A stretch of DNA of 64,000 bases from a virus: positions 62,001-126,000 of IMG/VR virus record IMGVR_UViG_3300045256_000294. One strand, given 5' to 3'. The notes under the pieces were generated by a model that saw nothing but the letters and a program-made list of their open reading frames with translations, was not told the origin of the DNA and did not search any database. The translations under genes were made by a program, and so were the position numbers. Below are positions 1 to 8,222 of this stretch, one piece after another (the stretch's first letter is position 1; every line of letters starts with the position of its first letter).

Positions 1-33
1 TCATAATCCTTCAATACAACAGCCGTATGCCGC

Positions 34-183
34 CTAATTCCCTGTTATGGCGTAACCGATGGCAGCGATAATGGCAATAGCCAGAAGAATACCGACCTTC
101 CACCAGAAAATGGGGTCCTTGGGCTTACCGCCGCTTGGGGGCTGGGTTGGGTTGAAGTCCCCACCCAGAGGTAGAATTGGCAT
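34..183 (-). CDS. Small single-pass membrane protein (49 aa)
   Basis: A 49-codon reading frame runs from ATG at 183 to TAG at 34. The first 25 residues are Pro/Gly-rich (MPILPLGG, then PPSGGKPKD). They are followed by FWWKVGILLAIAIIAAIGYAI, a convincing single transmembrane helix, and a four-residue tail. The start overlaps the 3' end of the RNase H-like gene by 59 bases, and the two run in the same direction. The shape resembles small phage membrane proteins such as holin-like or spanin-like proteins, but nothing else identifies a role. The function is unknown; the membrane segment is directly visible. Confidence 0.5.
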   Translation of the reverse strand: MPILPLGGDFNPTQPPSGGKPKDPIFWWKVGILLAIAIIAAIGYAITGN

Positions 184-628
184 TGGCCGCTCCTTGTGTC
201 AGAGAATCGAATTCTTTTTGGGTCTCCATCCCCATCTTCGCCAGTTCACGGGCACGAACGAGTTGTCCACCCATCTCCGCATGCACCATCACCTGGATGT
301 CTTTATAATACCCGTACCAGCGACGAGCATCCACCATGGCCGCAATAATACCATCTGGACCACCCTTGGTCAAGTAGGTGGCGACCTCCGGCGATTCGAC
401 GTGAACCGTTGCCTTAGCTCCCCGGAATGCTGGGGCCACAGACGCCAGGGCGAGTCGCACAGCCTGGAAGTCACAGAGTTCCTGAGGAGAACCACCCAGG
501 CCCCAAGCGAACTCCCGCCGTTGAGTCCGTCCGTGCTCATCCCGAAACAGCAGGACGATCCCACATCCACCCAGGATGTGGGGATCTTCACCTTGGCTTA
601 GACCGACGCAGTACAGATCGATCGTCAC
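125..628 (-). CDS. RNase H-fold protein, active site apparently degenerate
   Basis: The protein has 167 residues and starts with GTG at 628, overlapping the upstream stop in a GTGA arrangement, which implies translational coupling. The pattern matches the RNase HI fold: a first strand, then GGCGIVLLF (beta-hairpin), then a helix around CDFQAVRLALA, which corresponds to the Glu-bearing helix of RNase HI, then VHVESPEVATYL, the position of the TDS strand. The usual first catalytic Asp is not in place (YCVGLSQ), and the helix carries Asp instead of Glu. Either catalysis is lost or the protein is a distant variant. It could act on RNA-DNA hybrids near the replicase gene or be a structural relic. 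The fold is a moderate-confidence inference from pattern alone. Confidence 0.4.
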   Translation of the reverse strand: MTIDLYCVGLSQGEDPHILGGCGIVLLFRDEHGRTQRREFAWGLGGSPQELCDFQAVRLALASVAPAFRGAKATVHVESPEVATYLTKGGPDGIIAAMVDARRWYGYYKDIQVMVHAEMGGQLVRARELAKMGMETQKEFDSLTQGAANANSTSGWGLQPNPAPKRR

Positions 629-1140
629 AGAATGTTCCCCATTACATCAGTCATGTCCGGGTAGCGGGCCTTGGTGTAGGTGGACAGACTACGCAGGGCC
701 TCGGCTATCTCCTTAAGTAAAGCACTCTTGGCAGCGATTTTGTCGGGAAGCTGCCGGGCTTTACCGATGACGACAAGAAGGTTGTCACCCTTGTTCTGGA
801 TGCTCGCCGGGAACTGGTCTCCCTTGGCGGCAGCTTGGGTCGCACGTTGATCGATTGACTGTTGGACAAAGAGAGCAACGGACTCGACGATAGCGAAGGC
901 GAGCTTGGCCATCTCGGACTTTCGCCGTGTATCGTCCTTATCTTCAAGGAAGTCGATGAGCTTGACTAGGAAGACCGTCAACTGCGGCGACGGCCCCTGC
1001 ATGATGACAAGGTGAGTGCGAATTGAGTGCTTGAGTTCTTCGAGTAGCCGATCGGCAGATGGCGACAGGTTGGCGTCGATCGGTGTCCGCTCTTCTTCGG
1101 GCACCAAGGTGTCATCACCGGGCAGGTTCGCGTCCGACAT
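625..1140 (-). CDS. Hypothetical helical protein (171 aa)
   Basis: This 171-residue protein has an acidic, Pro-containing N-terminus (about residues 1-28) and an otherwise helical body. The body includes RLLEELKHSIRTH and two amphipathic helices around residues 60-105 and 125-160. I recognise no family. ATG 1140 lies seven bases after a GGAGG Shine-Dalgarno sequence that forms one arm of an 11-bp hairpin (1147-1175), so translation is probably structure-controlled. It sits downstream of dnaE in the same direction and is coupled to the RNase H-like gene by a four-base overlap. Confidence 0.6.
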   Translation of the reverse strand: MSDANLPGDDTLVPEEERTPIDANLSPSADRLLEELKHSIRTHLVIMQGPSPQLTVFLVKLIDFLEDKDDTRRKSEMAKLAFAIVESVALFVQQSIDQRATQAAAKGDQFPASIQNKGDNLLVVIGKARQLPDKIAAKSALLKEIAEALRSLSTYTKARYPDMTDVMGNIL

Positions 1141-1146
1141 GTAATA

Positions 1147-1175
1147 GCCTCCAGTAGTGGCTATCTACTGGAGGC
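1147..1175 (-). promoter_or_regulatory. Hairpin burying the Shine-Dalgarno of the 171-aa gene
   Basis: GCCTCCAGTAG (1147-1157) is a perfect inverted complement of CTACTGGAGGC (1165-1175), with a seven-base loop. On the minus strand the 3' arm contains GGAGG, the best ribosome-binding site for ATG 1140. When the hairpin is folded, that site is paired to CCTCC. There is no U-tract afterwards, so an intrinsic terminator is less likely than translational control. The same layout appears at 61587-61616. Confidence 0.5.
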
Positions 1176-1245
1176 CAAAATTTTCAATCACCGCCACAGT
1201 CCCCACCAACCACTAGTCCCAGAATCGCATCGTACATAGTTATCC

Positions 1246-4200
1246 TCAGTTTACTGGATCAGGCATACTCAGGTTCAGCATATACCCTCCACGCGATGGC
1301 GACAGGAAGCGGTCGAAAGACAGCCCCCACAGCAACGGGTCGAGGGTGTGAATACCGAGCAGGTAGCAGACCAGTGAACCACCAGCACTCCCACGTGGGC
1401 TAAAAGGCCAGCCCTGCTCGCGGCCGTGCAGCACCAGGGTCCGCGTAATAATGAAGTACGACGAGAAGCCCTTATCGATGAACCGCTTGAGTTCGATCTT
1501 AGCCTGCTCGACGTAAGTCACTTCTTTACCGTCGATGATGAACTTCTCCCGGCACGTATCCAGGCCAAGCTCACGGAGTCGAAGGGCGACCAGCCGCTTC
1601 AACTCCTCATCAGCATTCGGAATGTTCGGGATCTTTGGATCAGGATCGAAATCGAACGGCGTCACCTTGTCCGCTATGACCAATGAGTTATCGCACATCG
1701 TCTCGAATACGCTGTCCGGAATCCCCTTCGAGTAAGGATAATTCTTGAAGCGAGCCCAAAGCTCACCCCGTGTCTTCATATACTGCTCGTCAGAATTGAC
1801 GTGAAACAGGTCCTTGCTGTAAACGTTGGTGTCCTGAGCGATGGCCATCATCACTTTCTGCAACAGGAAGTCCTTCCGCGTCAGGTAATGGCAATTTGAA
1901 CTAGTAACCCCAACCAAGAAGCTGCTATCATCTTCCACTTGAATACACCATACCTCCGAAATATCAGATTCAATCCGACGAAATGGATTCTTAATCCAGA
2001 CAATATCGCCTTCAAGCTTCCATTTCCGCCGGACCTTAGCGGAATCATAAGAAACATCGTAACCGAGAGCACGCAGGCCAATTTTACCGACACTACCAGT
2101 ATAGCCTTCGCGGCGGTGTGTGCATATCACCCCACGCTTCTTACTCCTAATAACCATCTGTTTCGCCGGGCGAAGCGAGGTGGTGACCCCTAGCCCAACC
2201 GCCGCAAAAGCCTGAACCAGGTCCGTCAATAATTGAATTGAGACGGTGAAGAACGATTTACGACTCCGGCAACTATCACCATCAAAATAGCCACGCAGGA
2301 GCACCAGCAACTGGCGCTGAGACAGACTAGACCAAAATGCGGGTAACCGCTTCTTGTGCGATCTATTACCCATAAGATCTGAGAAGAGGTATGAGAAGCC
2401 AGAAGAACAAACCCTGGTACGTACCCCCCTCCCACTAATAGCAACGTGTCTGATCTGCGGATTAAAACCGAATCCAGAGAAAAATCCTTTGAGACGATTG
2501 AAAAGATGTGGCTCGTTCTCATGATGACCGAAAGTGAGACGATACCCGTCCGATGCCCCCTCGGATAGATACATGCCCATGGTCCAAAGCAGATCATCAG
2601 ATAATTCCAAATGATCTGGAATTGGATTAATTGTCTTGCCACCGACTGGGAACACCAAACCATTACGAATTGCGAGACGCGACCCTCGCAAATAGTCTGA
2701 AGCACGAATTGTTCGCAAATCATCACTTGGCAAAATGATGCGGCTCACGGCGATCTCAGCATTTGGGTCAAGTTGCTGGATTTCTCTAAACCCAACTACC
2801 CCATCGGCGTTGTGCCTAGATAAAAGTTTGTGATTACCAGTACACTGAATGGCCTTACTACCAAGATATCCATAAATGGCCTCACCGTCCCGAACCCGGC
2901 GTTTCCCGACTTGTATGACTTGCCGGAGCCGACCGCGATGAGTCCACACTAAATCACCAGGTCTCAATTCACAAAGTTTCTTAGATCCGGCGGCAGTCTG
3001 AACCGGCACTTCCGAATTCCAACAATCGTTCGCTAGAACCAGTGGGATCTTGTAGTTGTCGGCGAGCATAACCAGAGTGCGGAACACCCAAGCGTCGTCC
3101 TCTACGCCCGGCATTTGCAATTCCATGTAGTAGTCATCGCCAAAGACCGCCTTGAACTTCTTGACCCAGGTGACCGCCTCGTCCAACCGGGTCTTACGAT
3201 CACGTTCTAGGATCAAGTTACCATCCCGGTCCCGAAGTTCCTTATATCGCAATTCATGACATACCGGCCCGTTGAGGCACCCAGACAGGACGATAAGTCC
3301 TTCCTTGAACTCGCACAACTTATCAAACCAAATGCGGTTGAACTGCTTCTGACTGACGCCGAACAGCCCGGTGCCGTAAGCTTGGGTGGTCAATTTGACC
3401 AAATTCTCGAAGCCAGTCTTGTTCTTGCACAGCACCGTAAGGTGGCGGTTACGGATAATACGGGCTGCGAGTTCTGGGTTCTGCCGCCGCCACTCAGGAG
3501 AGCGGACTTTGTGACCACGCCTCTCCAGGTCTTGGCGGACCGGCTCGAAGTCGTTGAAGTAGATCTCACAGTTGTGGACAGCAACTCCTGTGTAATACGA
3601 ATTGTCGCCCTCAACTTCCATGTTGTACACTGTACCTGAGTAACGATCTTTCTCTACTGCATACACCGGGAGATAAATGTACTCATCGTCATAATCATAG
3701 TGAAAATGACCACTCTCACGCCTGCGAATTGTGTATGAGCCCTGGCGACCATCGACCCCGGGCAGTTTAGTCACTGCGGAGTGTTGCGGAACGTCTAGCT
3801 TCGTCATTAGCAACCTGGCTTGCCAGACGAGGGTCCTACTAGACAGTTTCAGGTAACTGCTTCGTTCACCACATTTGACATCCCCATCGTACAGACCATT
3901 AAGCAGTGCCTTGGTCTGTTCACGATTCAGACGATGTAACCACACATCTGGGATCTTCTTTTCGCTGAAACCGGAACCGAACAGGTGCACGAACAATCGG
4001 CCGAAGAAATCGGAATAGACCTGGACATCCATGACCTGCTGTCGCCGCGATTCACCGTCCCCGTCCCGCATACTAAATGATGTCTTGATGTCAAACTGAG
4101 CGAAATAAGCCGCGATTCGCTCATAGAAATGATATTCATCAGCGGCGAGAGAAAAGTGCGGACCACCATTGGGTGCCGATCCTGCGGCAAGCCAAAGACC

Positions 4201-5064
4201 CATAATCCACAGCAGCTCATCGTCCATGTCTAGGAACATAGGAAGGTTGACATCGACAGTGGTCCGGTAGCCCTCTTTGGTGTAAGTCGCCGATACGATC
4301 TGGGCACGCCCCGAGTCGATTAGCGGTTCCACAGACATATCTGACGGGAAGATTTTATCGACAAGATCGATATCTGTATATTCACCGACAGGGAGACGAG
4401 GCACACACAGATAAAATCTATGCCGCCGTTTGTTAGAACGATCCTGACTCCGATTGCTAGCATATGTTCGGCAATACTTCTCCCTGAATAATTCATCAGC
4501 ACGCCGAAACCCACAAGTAATAATATCTTCCCATACACCTTTCTTGACTTCGGCCCTGGTTACCTCACGGACCAGAAGCGGGTGCTCAGGCGTACAAACC
4601 TGATCTTCTACACCCCATGCCTTAATCCGTATAATGTCGCCATTGTACTGTCGAGTCTGCAGGTTCAGAACGCGACAAACACGGGCCCTATGGGTGAGCA
4701 CCATATCGTCCGGCTGGACATCTACGAAAGGCTTCACACCACTCGTGGTATAGATTGGTTGCAATGGTAAGAAACAGCCGGGGATGTACTTGACCTTCGC
4801 TTTCTTGAAGGCGAGGTACATGTCTGGGACACTGGCCATGTGCCCGTGTTCGGTCGCACTCATGGCGGGATAGCCACGCTTCTTACACTGCTCGGCGTAC
4901 TGCTCCGGGGTGGCCACTCCATCCAAGGTAGAGAAGACGGTGTGGTTGTGGAGGTGGACGAAGGTGCTGGAGCCGGTGTAGTCTTCCGGCTTATACTTCT
5001 CCTCAACCACCTTCGGCGTTGGGGCCGGTTGTTGGGGAGCGAGTTGTGGGTTAACCTCGACCAT
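1246..5064 (-). CDS. dnaE: DNA polymerase III alpha subunit (DnaE), N-terminal part only, with two inteins
   Basis: The 1272 residues reduce to about 493 after removal of two inteins. The extein opens with a PHP domain (FVHLHNHTVFSTLDG with its metal-binding HxH) and continues through DnaE hallmarks: VLSGCLNG, the LAND/CHYL junction (the family's xNDxHYL motif) and FSPRGSAGGSLVCYLLG. It then reaches FDRFLSPSRGGYMLNLSMPD and stops four codons later. In DnaE the MPD is normally followed at once by IDxDF, which carries the catalytic aspartates. So the palm active site, thumb, beta-binding and OB regions (more than 600 residues) are absent here. A second gene for the C-terminal half is presumably elsewhere, or the gene is truncated. 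The start ATG 5064 overlaps the preceding gene by 14 bases. Confidence 0.85.
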   Translation of the reverse strand: MVEVNPQLAPQQPAPTPKVVEEKYKPEDYTGSSTFVHLHNHTVFSTLDGVATPEQYAEQCKKRGYPAMSATEHGHMASVPDMYLAFKKAKVKYIPGCFLPLQPIYTTSGVKPFVDVQPDDMVLTHRARVCRVLNLQTRQYNGDIIRIKAWGVEDQVCTPEHPLLVREVTRAEVKKGVWEDIITCGFRRADELFREKYCRTYASNRSQDRSNKRRHRFYLCVPRLPVGEYTDIDLVDKIFPSDMSVEPLIDSGRAQIVSATYTKEGYRTTVDVNLPMFLDMDDELLWIMGLWLAAGSAPNGGPHFSLAADEYHFYERIAAYFAQFDIKTSFSMRDGDGESRRQQVMDVQVYSDFFGRLFVHLFGSGFSEKKIPDVWLHRLNREQTKALLNGLYDGDVKCGERSSYLKLSSRTLVWQARLLMTKLDVPQHSAVTKLPGVDGRQGSYTIRRRESGHFHYDYDDEYIYLPVYAVEKDRYSGTVYNMEVEGDNSYYTGVAVHNCEIYFNDFEPVRQDLERRGHKVRSPEWRRQNPELAARIIRNRHLTVLCKNKTGFENLVKLTTQAYGTGLFGVSQKQFNRIWFDKLCEFKEGLIVLSGCLNGPVCHELRYKELRDRDGNLILERDRKTRLDEAVTWVKKFKAVFGDDYYMELQMPGVEDDAWVFRTLVMLADNYKIPLVLANDCWNSEVPVQTAAGSKKLCELRPGDLVWTHRGRLRQVIQVGKRRVRDGEAIYGYLGSKAIQCTGNHKLLSRHNADGVVGFREIQQLDPNAEIAVSRIILPSDDLRTIRASDYLRGSRLAIRNGLVFPVGGKTINPIPDHLELSDDLLWTMGMYLSEGASDGYRLTFGHHENEPHLFNRLKGFFSGFGFNPQIRHVAISGRGVRTRVCSSGFSYLFSDLMGNRSHKKRLPAFWSSLSQRQLLVLLRGYFDGDSCRSRKSFFTVSIQLLTDLVQAFAAVGLGVTTSLRPAKQMVIRSKKRGVICTHRREGYTGSVGKIGLRALGYDVSYDSAKVRRKWKLEGDIVWIKNPFRRIESDISEVWCIQVEDDSSFLVGVTSSNCHYLTRKDFLLQKVMMAIAQDTNVYSKDLFHVNSDEQYMKTRGELWARFKNYPYSKGIPDSVFETMCDNSLVIADKVTPFDFDPDPKIPNIPNADEELKRLVALRLRELGLDTCREKFIIDGKEVTYVEQAKIELKRFIDKGFSSYFIITRTLVLHGREQGWPFSPRGSAGGSLVCYLLGIHTLDPLLWGLSFDRFLSPSRGGYMLNLSMPDPVN
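1894..3024 (-). other. Intein 2 in DnaE (377 aa, LAGLIDADG type, ends Ser-Asn)
   Basis: The intein is inserted between LAND and CHYL, the most conserved motif of the DnaE PHP/palm junction. It begins CWNSEVPVQTAAG and ends VTSSN before Cys. Block B reads TGNHKLLS. LAGLIDADG-like helices are LLWTMGMYLSEGAS and LLRGYFDGDSC. The penultimate residue is Ser rather than the usual His, a known but uncommon variant that can slow Asn cyclisation. The segment is richer in A/T than the flanking extein, consistent with a mobile origin. Confidence 0.85.
3571..4776 (-). other. Intein 1 in DnaE (402 aa, LAGLIDADG type)
   Basis: The intein begins at Cys97 of the precursor (after KYIPG) and ends with HN before Cys (CEIYFND). 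Removing it gives continuous DnaE sequence in the PHP region. Visible splicing blocks are an N-terminal Cys, a TPEHPLL block-B-like motif, and the C-terminal VHN followed by Cys. The centre has two LAGLIDADG-like helices, LLWIMGLWLAAGS and ALLNGLYDGD, so it is a full-length intein with a likely homing endonuclease domain. The second helix keeps an Asp-Gly-Asp, consistent with retained metal binding. Positions are exact from codon boundaries. Confidence 0.85.
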
Positions 5065-5761
5065 TGAGAATTTCTAGTCGCTGTTGGACATGTTCTGGTA
5101 CGCCCCGGTAGGCGGCGATCCCTCTATCCAGCACCACAGCCAATACAGCCTTGCACAATTCCGCGTCCAGATCATCGGTCTGAGGGAGCACAGGTTCCTG
5201 TGGTTCGCGGCCTAGCCGCTTGATGAACCTTTCGAACACGACGACAAGGCCCGGTCGATGTTTGGTAGCGAATTTCCACAGACGACACAGGTAGTTGTGA
5301 AAGCCATCATCGCCCAATTTAGCCCGAAGCTCATCGAACTTCTCGCGGACTTTAGCCGCCCAGACCGTCTCCAACTTCACAGGGTCTAGAGCTTCTATCC
5401 AGTAGTGCCGCCCATACTCACCCATCCGCTCCATCACCGCTTGCTTAGTAACCATGGCGGTGCGGAGTGCTACCGCCCTGAGATCGCCTGCTGAATAAGA
5501 CTTGGACAGACCAAGCTTAAATGCCGCTACAATATCCTTGAAGGACTGCAGGCTATAGCGTTGATGTGTCTTAGCCTGGAACCATGAATCCAGATTTGGT
5601 ATGAGTTGGGGCTTGAGGTCGCTGTCGAGGATACGAGGCACCGGCTCTAACTGCATGAACCAGAGGTCGAAATCGATGTTAAAGGCTACAAAGTTCCCCT
5701 CAACAGAATGCAACACTAGTTCCACCATGGTACTCTTATCAGGCAGAAGCCGTAGGACCAA
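5051..5761 (-). CDS. Hypothetical protein upstream of dnaE (236 aa)
   Basis: This is a soluble, mostly helical protein of 236 residues. An early segment reads VEGNFVAFNIDFDLWFMQ, and a long helical part follows. I recognise no catalytic motif. It overlaps dnaE by 14 bases and the preceding 108-aa gene by 23, so the three look co-translated. The overlap suggests that a shorter start, at Met12 (MVELVLHS), is also possible. FNIDFD is loosely like an exonuclease first motif, but no matching later motifs are visible, so I do not assign a function. Confidence 0.6.
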   Translation of the reverse strand: MVLRLLPDKSTMVELVLHSVEGNFVAFNIDFDLWFMQLEPVPRILDSDLKPQLIPNLDSWFQAKTHQRYSLQSFKDIVAAFKLGLSKSYSAGDLRAVALRTAMVTKQAVMERMGEYGRHYWIEALDPVKLETVWAAKVREKFDELRAKLGDDGFHNYLCRLWKFATKHRPGLVVVFERFIKRLGREPQEPVLPQTDDLDAELCKAVLAVVLDRGIAAYRGVPEHVQQRLEILNGRG

Positions 5762-6065
5762 GGCTCTGAGCGGCTAGGGGTTCATGGGTATATCTGGCAG
5801 TCCCGAAGACGAGCACGAAGCGGTAGGGAGCCTTTTTGGAATCCGGAGCCAGGGCTACATGGACATGATCGAGAGTCCAAGATTCATCTCCATACACCAC
5901 CATCACCTGTGGATGGTGGCCGCAGGAATCGAAAGGGTCAAGATCGGCGACCGCTTCCATGCTGCTCCAGACCGCCTTACCAGGGACAGGTCTCATTACC
6001 CCGTCAATCTCCTGCTCGGCGACGGTCAACGACGGCCGGACCACCTCATTTGCTATAACGTGCAC
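5739..6065 (-). CDS. Hypothetical protein (108 aa)
   Basis: This is a 108-residue soluble protein of mixed composition. Segments such as QVMVVYGDESWTLDHVHVAL suggest beta strands. I recognise no domain. It lies in the minus-strand run between the 135-aa unknown gene (5 bases upstream) and the 236-aa gene, with a 23-base overlap. Position alone suggests it is an early or replication-linked accessory gene; nothing more can be said. Confidence 0.5.
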   Translation of the reverse strand: MHVIANEVVRPSLTVAEQEIDGVMRPVPGKAVWSSMEAVADLDPFDSCGHHPQVMVVYGDESWTLDHVHVALAPDSKKAPYRFVLVFGTARYTHEPLAAQSLGPTASA

Positions 6066-6069
6066 GTTC

Positions 6070-6477
6070 CTACTCCAGGAGTTTCTTGCCGTAGCGGGTA
6101 ACGATACCCTTCGTCTTATTTAGTGTCTTGGGGTCAAGAACCGTCGGAGTGATCATTAACGGAACATAGGGGTAGTAGAAATAGCCACCATCGAAGAAAC
6201 TGCTACCTTTATAGCCCACCGCGTCGAGCTTCTTACAGATGGCGAAACGGTCTTTGAAATAACAAACCCATTCATTTTTACCGATCTCGGCGAGGACGAT
6301 AAAGAAGTCCAAAACGTCCGGATCTTCAATATAGTCATCAACGGTGACGATCGGGTGCCTAAATAGTGTGTTCTCTTCTTCTGGGGCAGCCCGTTCTGAG
6401 ACGTAGCGGAAGATCGCATGAGGTTCTTCAACCTCATACGGCTCACTATAATCGATGACTTGATACTCGTATTGCAT
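6070..6477 (-). CDS. Hypothetical protein, intact member of a tandem paralogue pair (135 aa)
   Basis: This acidic 135-residue protein has a central VEEPHAIFRYV and a later DDYIEDPDVLDFFIVL. The adjacent upstream frame (6477-6737) encodes the same pattern (VEEPHAIHRVI, then DGYIEDPNVSDFFVLL), so the two genes are tandem duplicates. A Lys-rich C-terminus follows a Tyr-rich patch (GGYFYYPYVPL). No known family is recognised. The stop of the upstream copy overlaps this start by one base. Confidence 0.6.
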   Translation of the reverse strand: MQYEYQVIDYSEPYEVEEPHAIFRYVSERAAPEEENTLFRHPIVTVDDYIEDPDVLDFFIVLAEIGKNEWVCYFKDRFAICKKLDAVGYKGSSFFDGGYFYYPYVPLMITPTVLDPKTLNKTKGIVTRYGKKLLE

Positions 6478-6737
6478 CAGAGTTGGGGATAGCGTTTCTT
6501 AACCAGTGGCATCGCGAACTTCCCGAACTTACGCATCACCGGCACGGCAACCACGAACTGCTCTCGGAAAAAGCAGATCCACTGGTTATCTTCGGTCCTC
6601 TTAAGTAGGACAAAAAAGTCACTAACATTAGGATCTTCAATATAGCCATCAACAAGGATCTCCTTACCGTGAGCCCTAGTCTTGATGACCCGATGAATAG
6701 CATGCGGTTCTTCGACCTCGCAATCCAGAATGCGGTA
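6477..6737 (-). pseudogene. Second copy of the 135-aa paralogue, 5' end missing or frameshifted
   Basis: Reading from about 6737 down to TGA at 6477-6479 gives YRILDCEVEEPHAI, then DGYIEDPNVSDFFVLL, then a basic end (VKKRYPQL). This is clearly homologous to the downstream gene. The frame is open only back to a TGA at 6789-6791 and contains no ATG, GTG or TTG. A CAT triplet run sits exactly where the homology begins. All three minus frames are open across 6740-7000, so the natural start is probably joined from another frame by an indel. This is either a real frameshift or a sequence error. Confidence 0.5.
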
Positions 6738-6788
6738 TGATGATGGCGAACATCGACGACAACGGGAACATCCACTTCTCCGACGGCT

Positions 6789-7001
6789 TCATCGTCCCTG
6801 TCGATAAGATCCCGCGGAGCGACAACCGGATATACTGATGGTTCCCCCATTCGGCAAAATAGTCGAAGCATTTCGACAGACGTGGTACGAGATCTTGGGG
6901 CCAGCCCAGCCCGTCGGAAGATACGACGGCAGATCTGATACAGCGAGGGCCAGACTCTTGGTCCGGCCCCTGAAAAGACGCTTGATGAATTCTGGGATCA
7001 T
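6789..7001 (-). CDS. Hypothetical short ORF after the ParM-like gene, frame uncertain
   Basis: ATG at 7001 overlaps the stop of the ParM-like gene (TAATG), a typical coupling arrangement, and opens a basic 70-residue frame (MIPEFIKRLFRGRTKS). The second half looks less protein-like. Another minus frame through the same bases reads more convincingly (DYFAEWGNHQYIRL). The likeliest explanation is a gene that starts here and is joined, through one or two indels, to the paralogue remnant at 6477-6737. Confidence 0.3.
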   Translation of the reverse strand: MIPEFIKRLFRGRTKSLALAVSDLPSYLPTGWAGPKISYHVCRNASTILPNGGTISISGCRSAGSYRQGR

Positions 7002-8086
7002 TAGAACATCTCAGCGGCCTTGAGCAACCCGTCAGCAACACAGTAGAGAGGCTGGTTCGACCGCTTGACCTCCCCCACACTGAACGGCAGGTCCGTCTCT
7101 TCGAGCTTCTTGATGACCCGTTGAGCGAAACCGCGGGGCGATGAGGTACCACCGGCCATGAAAATGTTCACGCCCTCTTCGATACGAGCCTCCGCCTCGT
7201 GTTCCTGGAACCCGGTGACGATCCCCTCAATCACCTTGCTGATGAGCACGTCGTAGTGCAGAACGATGTCCATACCCAGACGATCTTCCGGCTCCTTACC
7301 GGGGGTCAGATCAACCTCCATCTTGCGGCGGGAGACGGTTGTGGGCGTCTCCTTAGCCACCTTCTTGCGAGTCTTAGACAGTTCAGGATCATAACCGTGC
7401 CGCATAGCGACCTGAGTGTCAATCCAGTCGCCGGCCCCGACCCAACAGAAGGAGTAAACCTCCATGCCGTACTTGACGTAAGAGACGGTGACAGTACCAG
7501 CACCCCAAGAAATCCCGATACCAGTAGCGTCCTGACTCATATCCAGGACGATGGCATGCGATTCCTTGATGTTGTTGACTGTCTTCTTGGCCTTCGTCTC
7601 GTAGTTCTCAAGGATCATATTGACCACCCGCTGGTGGTAGTCAATGTTAGAGTCCTTGTTGATAGCCGGGGCGGTGGTGCAGTAACAGATCTTCACTTCC
7701 TCATCAAACTTGCCGAGATCATTCTCGGCCATATTGATGAGTCCGTGAATAATCGAGGATAGGACGGTCATCGCCTCCTCGTCTGGGCTGATACCGCCCT
7801 CGGCCATAGGCCGCAGGAGGGTGTCATTCTTGGCGTAGGCGAACTCCTCGGCGTCCCGGCCCAGGACGATGATACGGTTGTTCTCCAACTTGATCCAACG
7901 GGCTGGGCGTTCGGTGCCGTCGGACCGCTTCTTCTTGGGGTCGTTGAGCATGTTCTCCACAAACGGCGTAGCCCGCTCGAACGGCCAGTAACCGTTGATC
8001 TCGGAGATGAACCTGCTCTTGCCATCGTCACCCTTGAACGAGACGACGATGGTCTTGGTGCCGACGTCGAGGCCGAGATGTTTCAT
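7001..8086 (-). CDS. ParM/actin-like ATPase
   Basis: The 361-residue protein starts MKHLGLDVGTKT, with the phosphate-1 motif of the actin/Hsp70/ParM superfamily. A second phosphate motif lies around GIGISWGAGTVTVSY, and the adenosine loop is FMAGGTSSPRGF near the C-terminus. The reading frame extends about 139 codons further upstream, but that part is a shadow of the 134-aa membrane-protein gene, so I place the start at ATG 8086, just before the first actin motif. Phage ParM-like filaments can segregate or position DNA. No ParR-like partner or centromere repeat array is evident nearby. Confidence 0.7.
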   Translation of the reverse strand: MKHLGLDVGTKTIVVSFKGDDGKSRFISEINGYWPFERATPFVENMLNDPKKKRSDGTERPARWIKLENNRIIVLGRDAEEFAYAKNDTLLRPMAEGGISPDEEAMTVLSSIIHGLINMAENDLGKFDEEVKICYCTTAPAINKDSNIDYHQRVVNMILENYETKAKKTVNNIKESHAIVLDMSQDATGIGISWGAGTVTVSYVKYGMEVYSFCWVGAGDWIDTQVAMRHGYDPELSKTRKKVAKETPTTVSRRKMEVDLTPGKEPEDRLGMDIVLHYDVLISKVIEGIVTGFQEHEAEARIEEGVNIFMAGGTSSPRGFAQRVIKKLEETDLPFSVGEVKRSNQPLYCVADGLLKAAEMF

Positions 8087-8222
8087 GATGACTCTGATCC
8101 CTGTGTAGTCGTCGCCTAGCCTATATACCGTTGGGTGGTGCTCCTCCGCCGAAGAAGGGACGTCTGACAACCTTTCTAATCCCTGGGGCTGGGGGTCTAG
8201 GTGTGAGACGCCACTTTGGTCA

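Noticed and set aside
1184-1237. 17-codon ORF after dnaE as a leader or the missing DnaE part
   Set aside because: Too short and shows no DnaE sequence.
6737-6838. 33-codon plus-strand ORF (MMMANIDDNG...)
   Set aside because: No ribosome-binding site, opposite to a minus-strand gene series, and it overlaps the paralogue remnant; probably chance.
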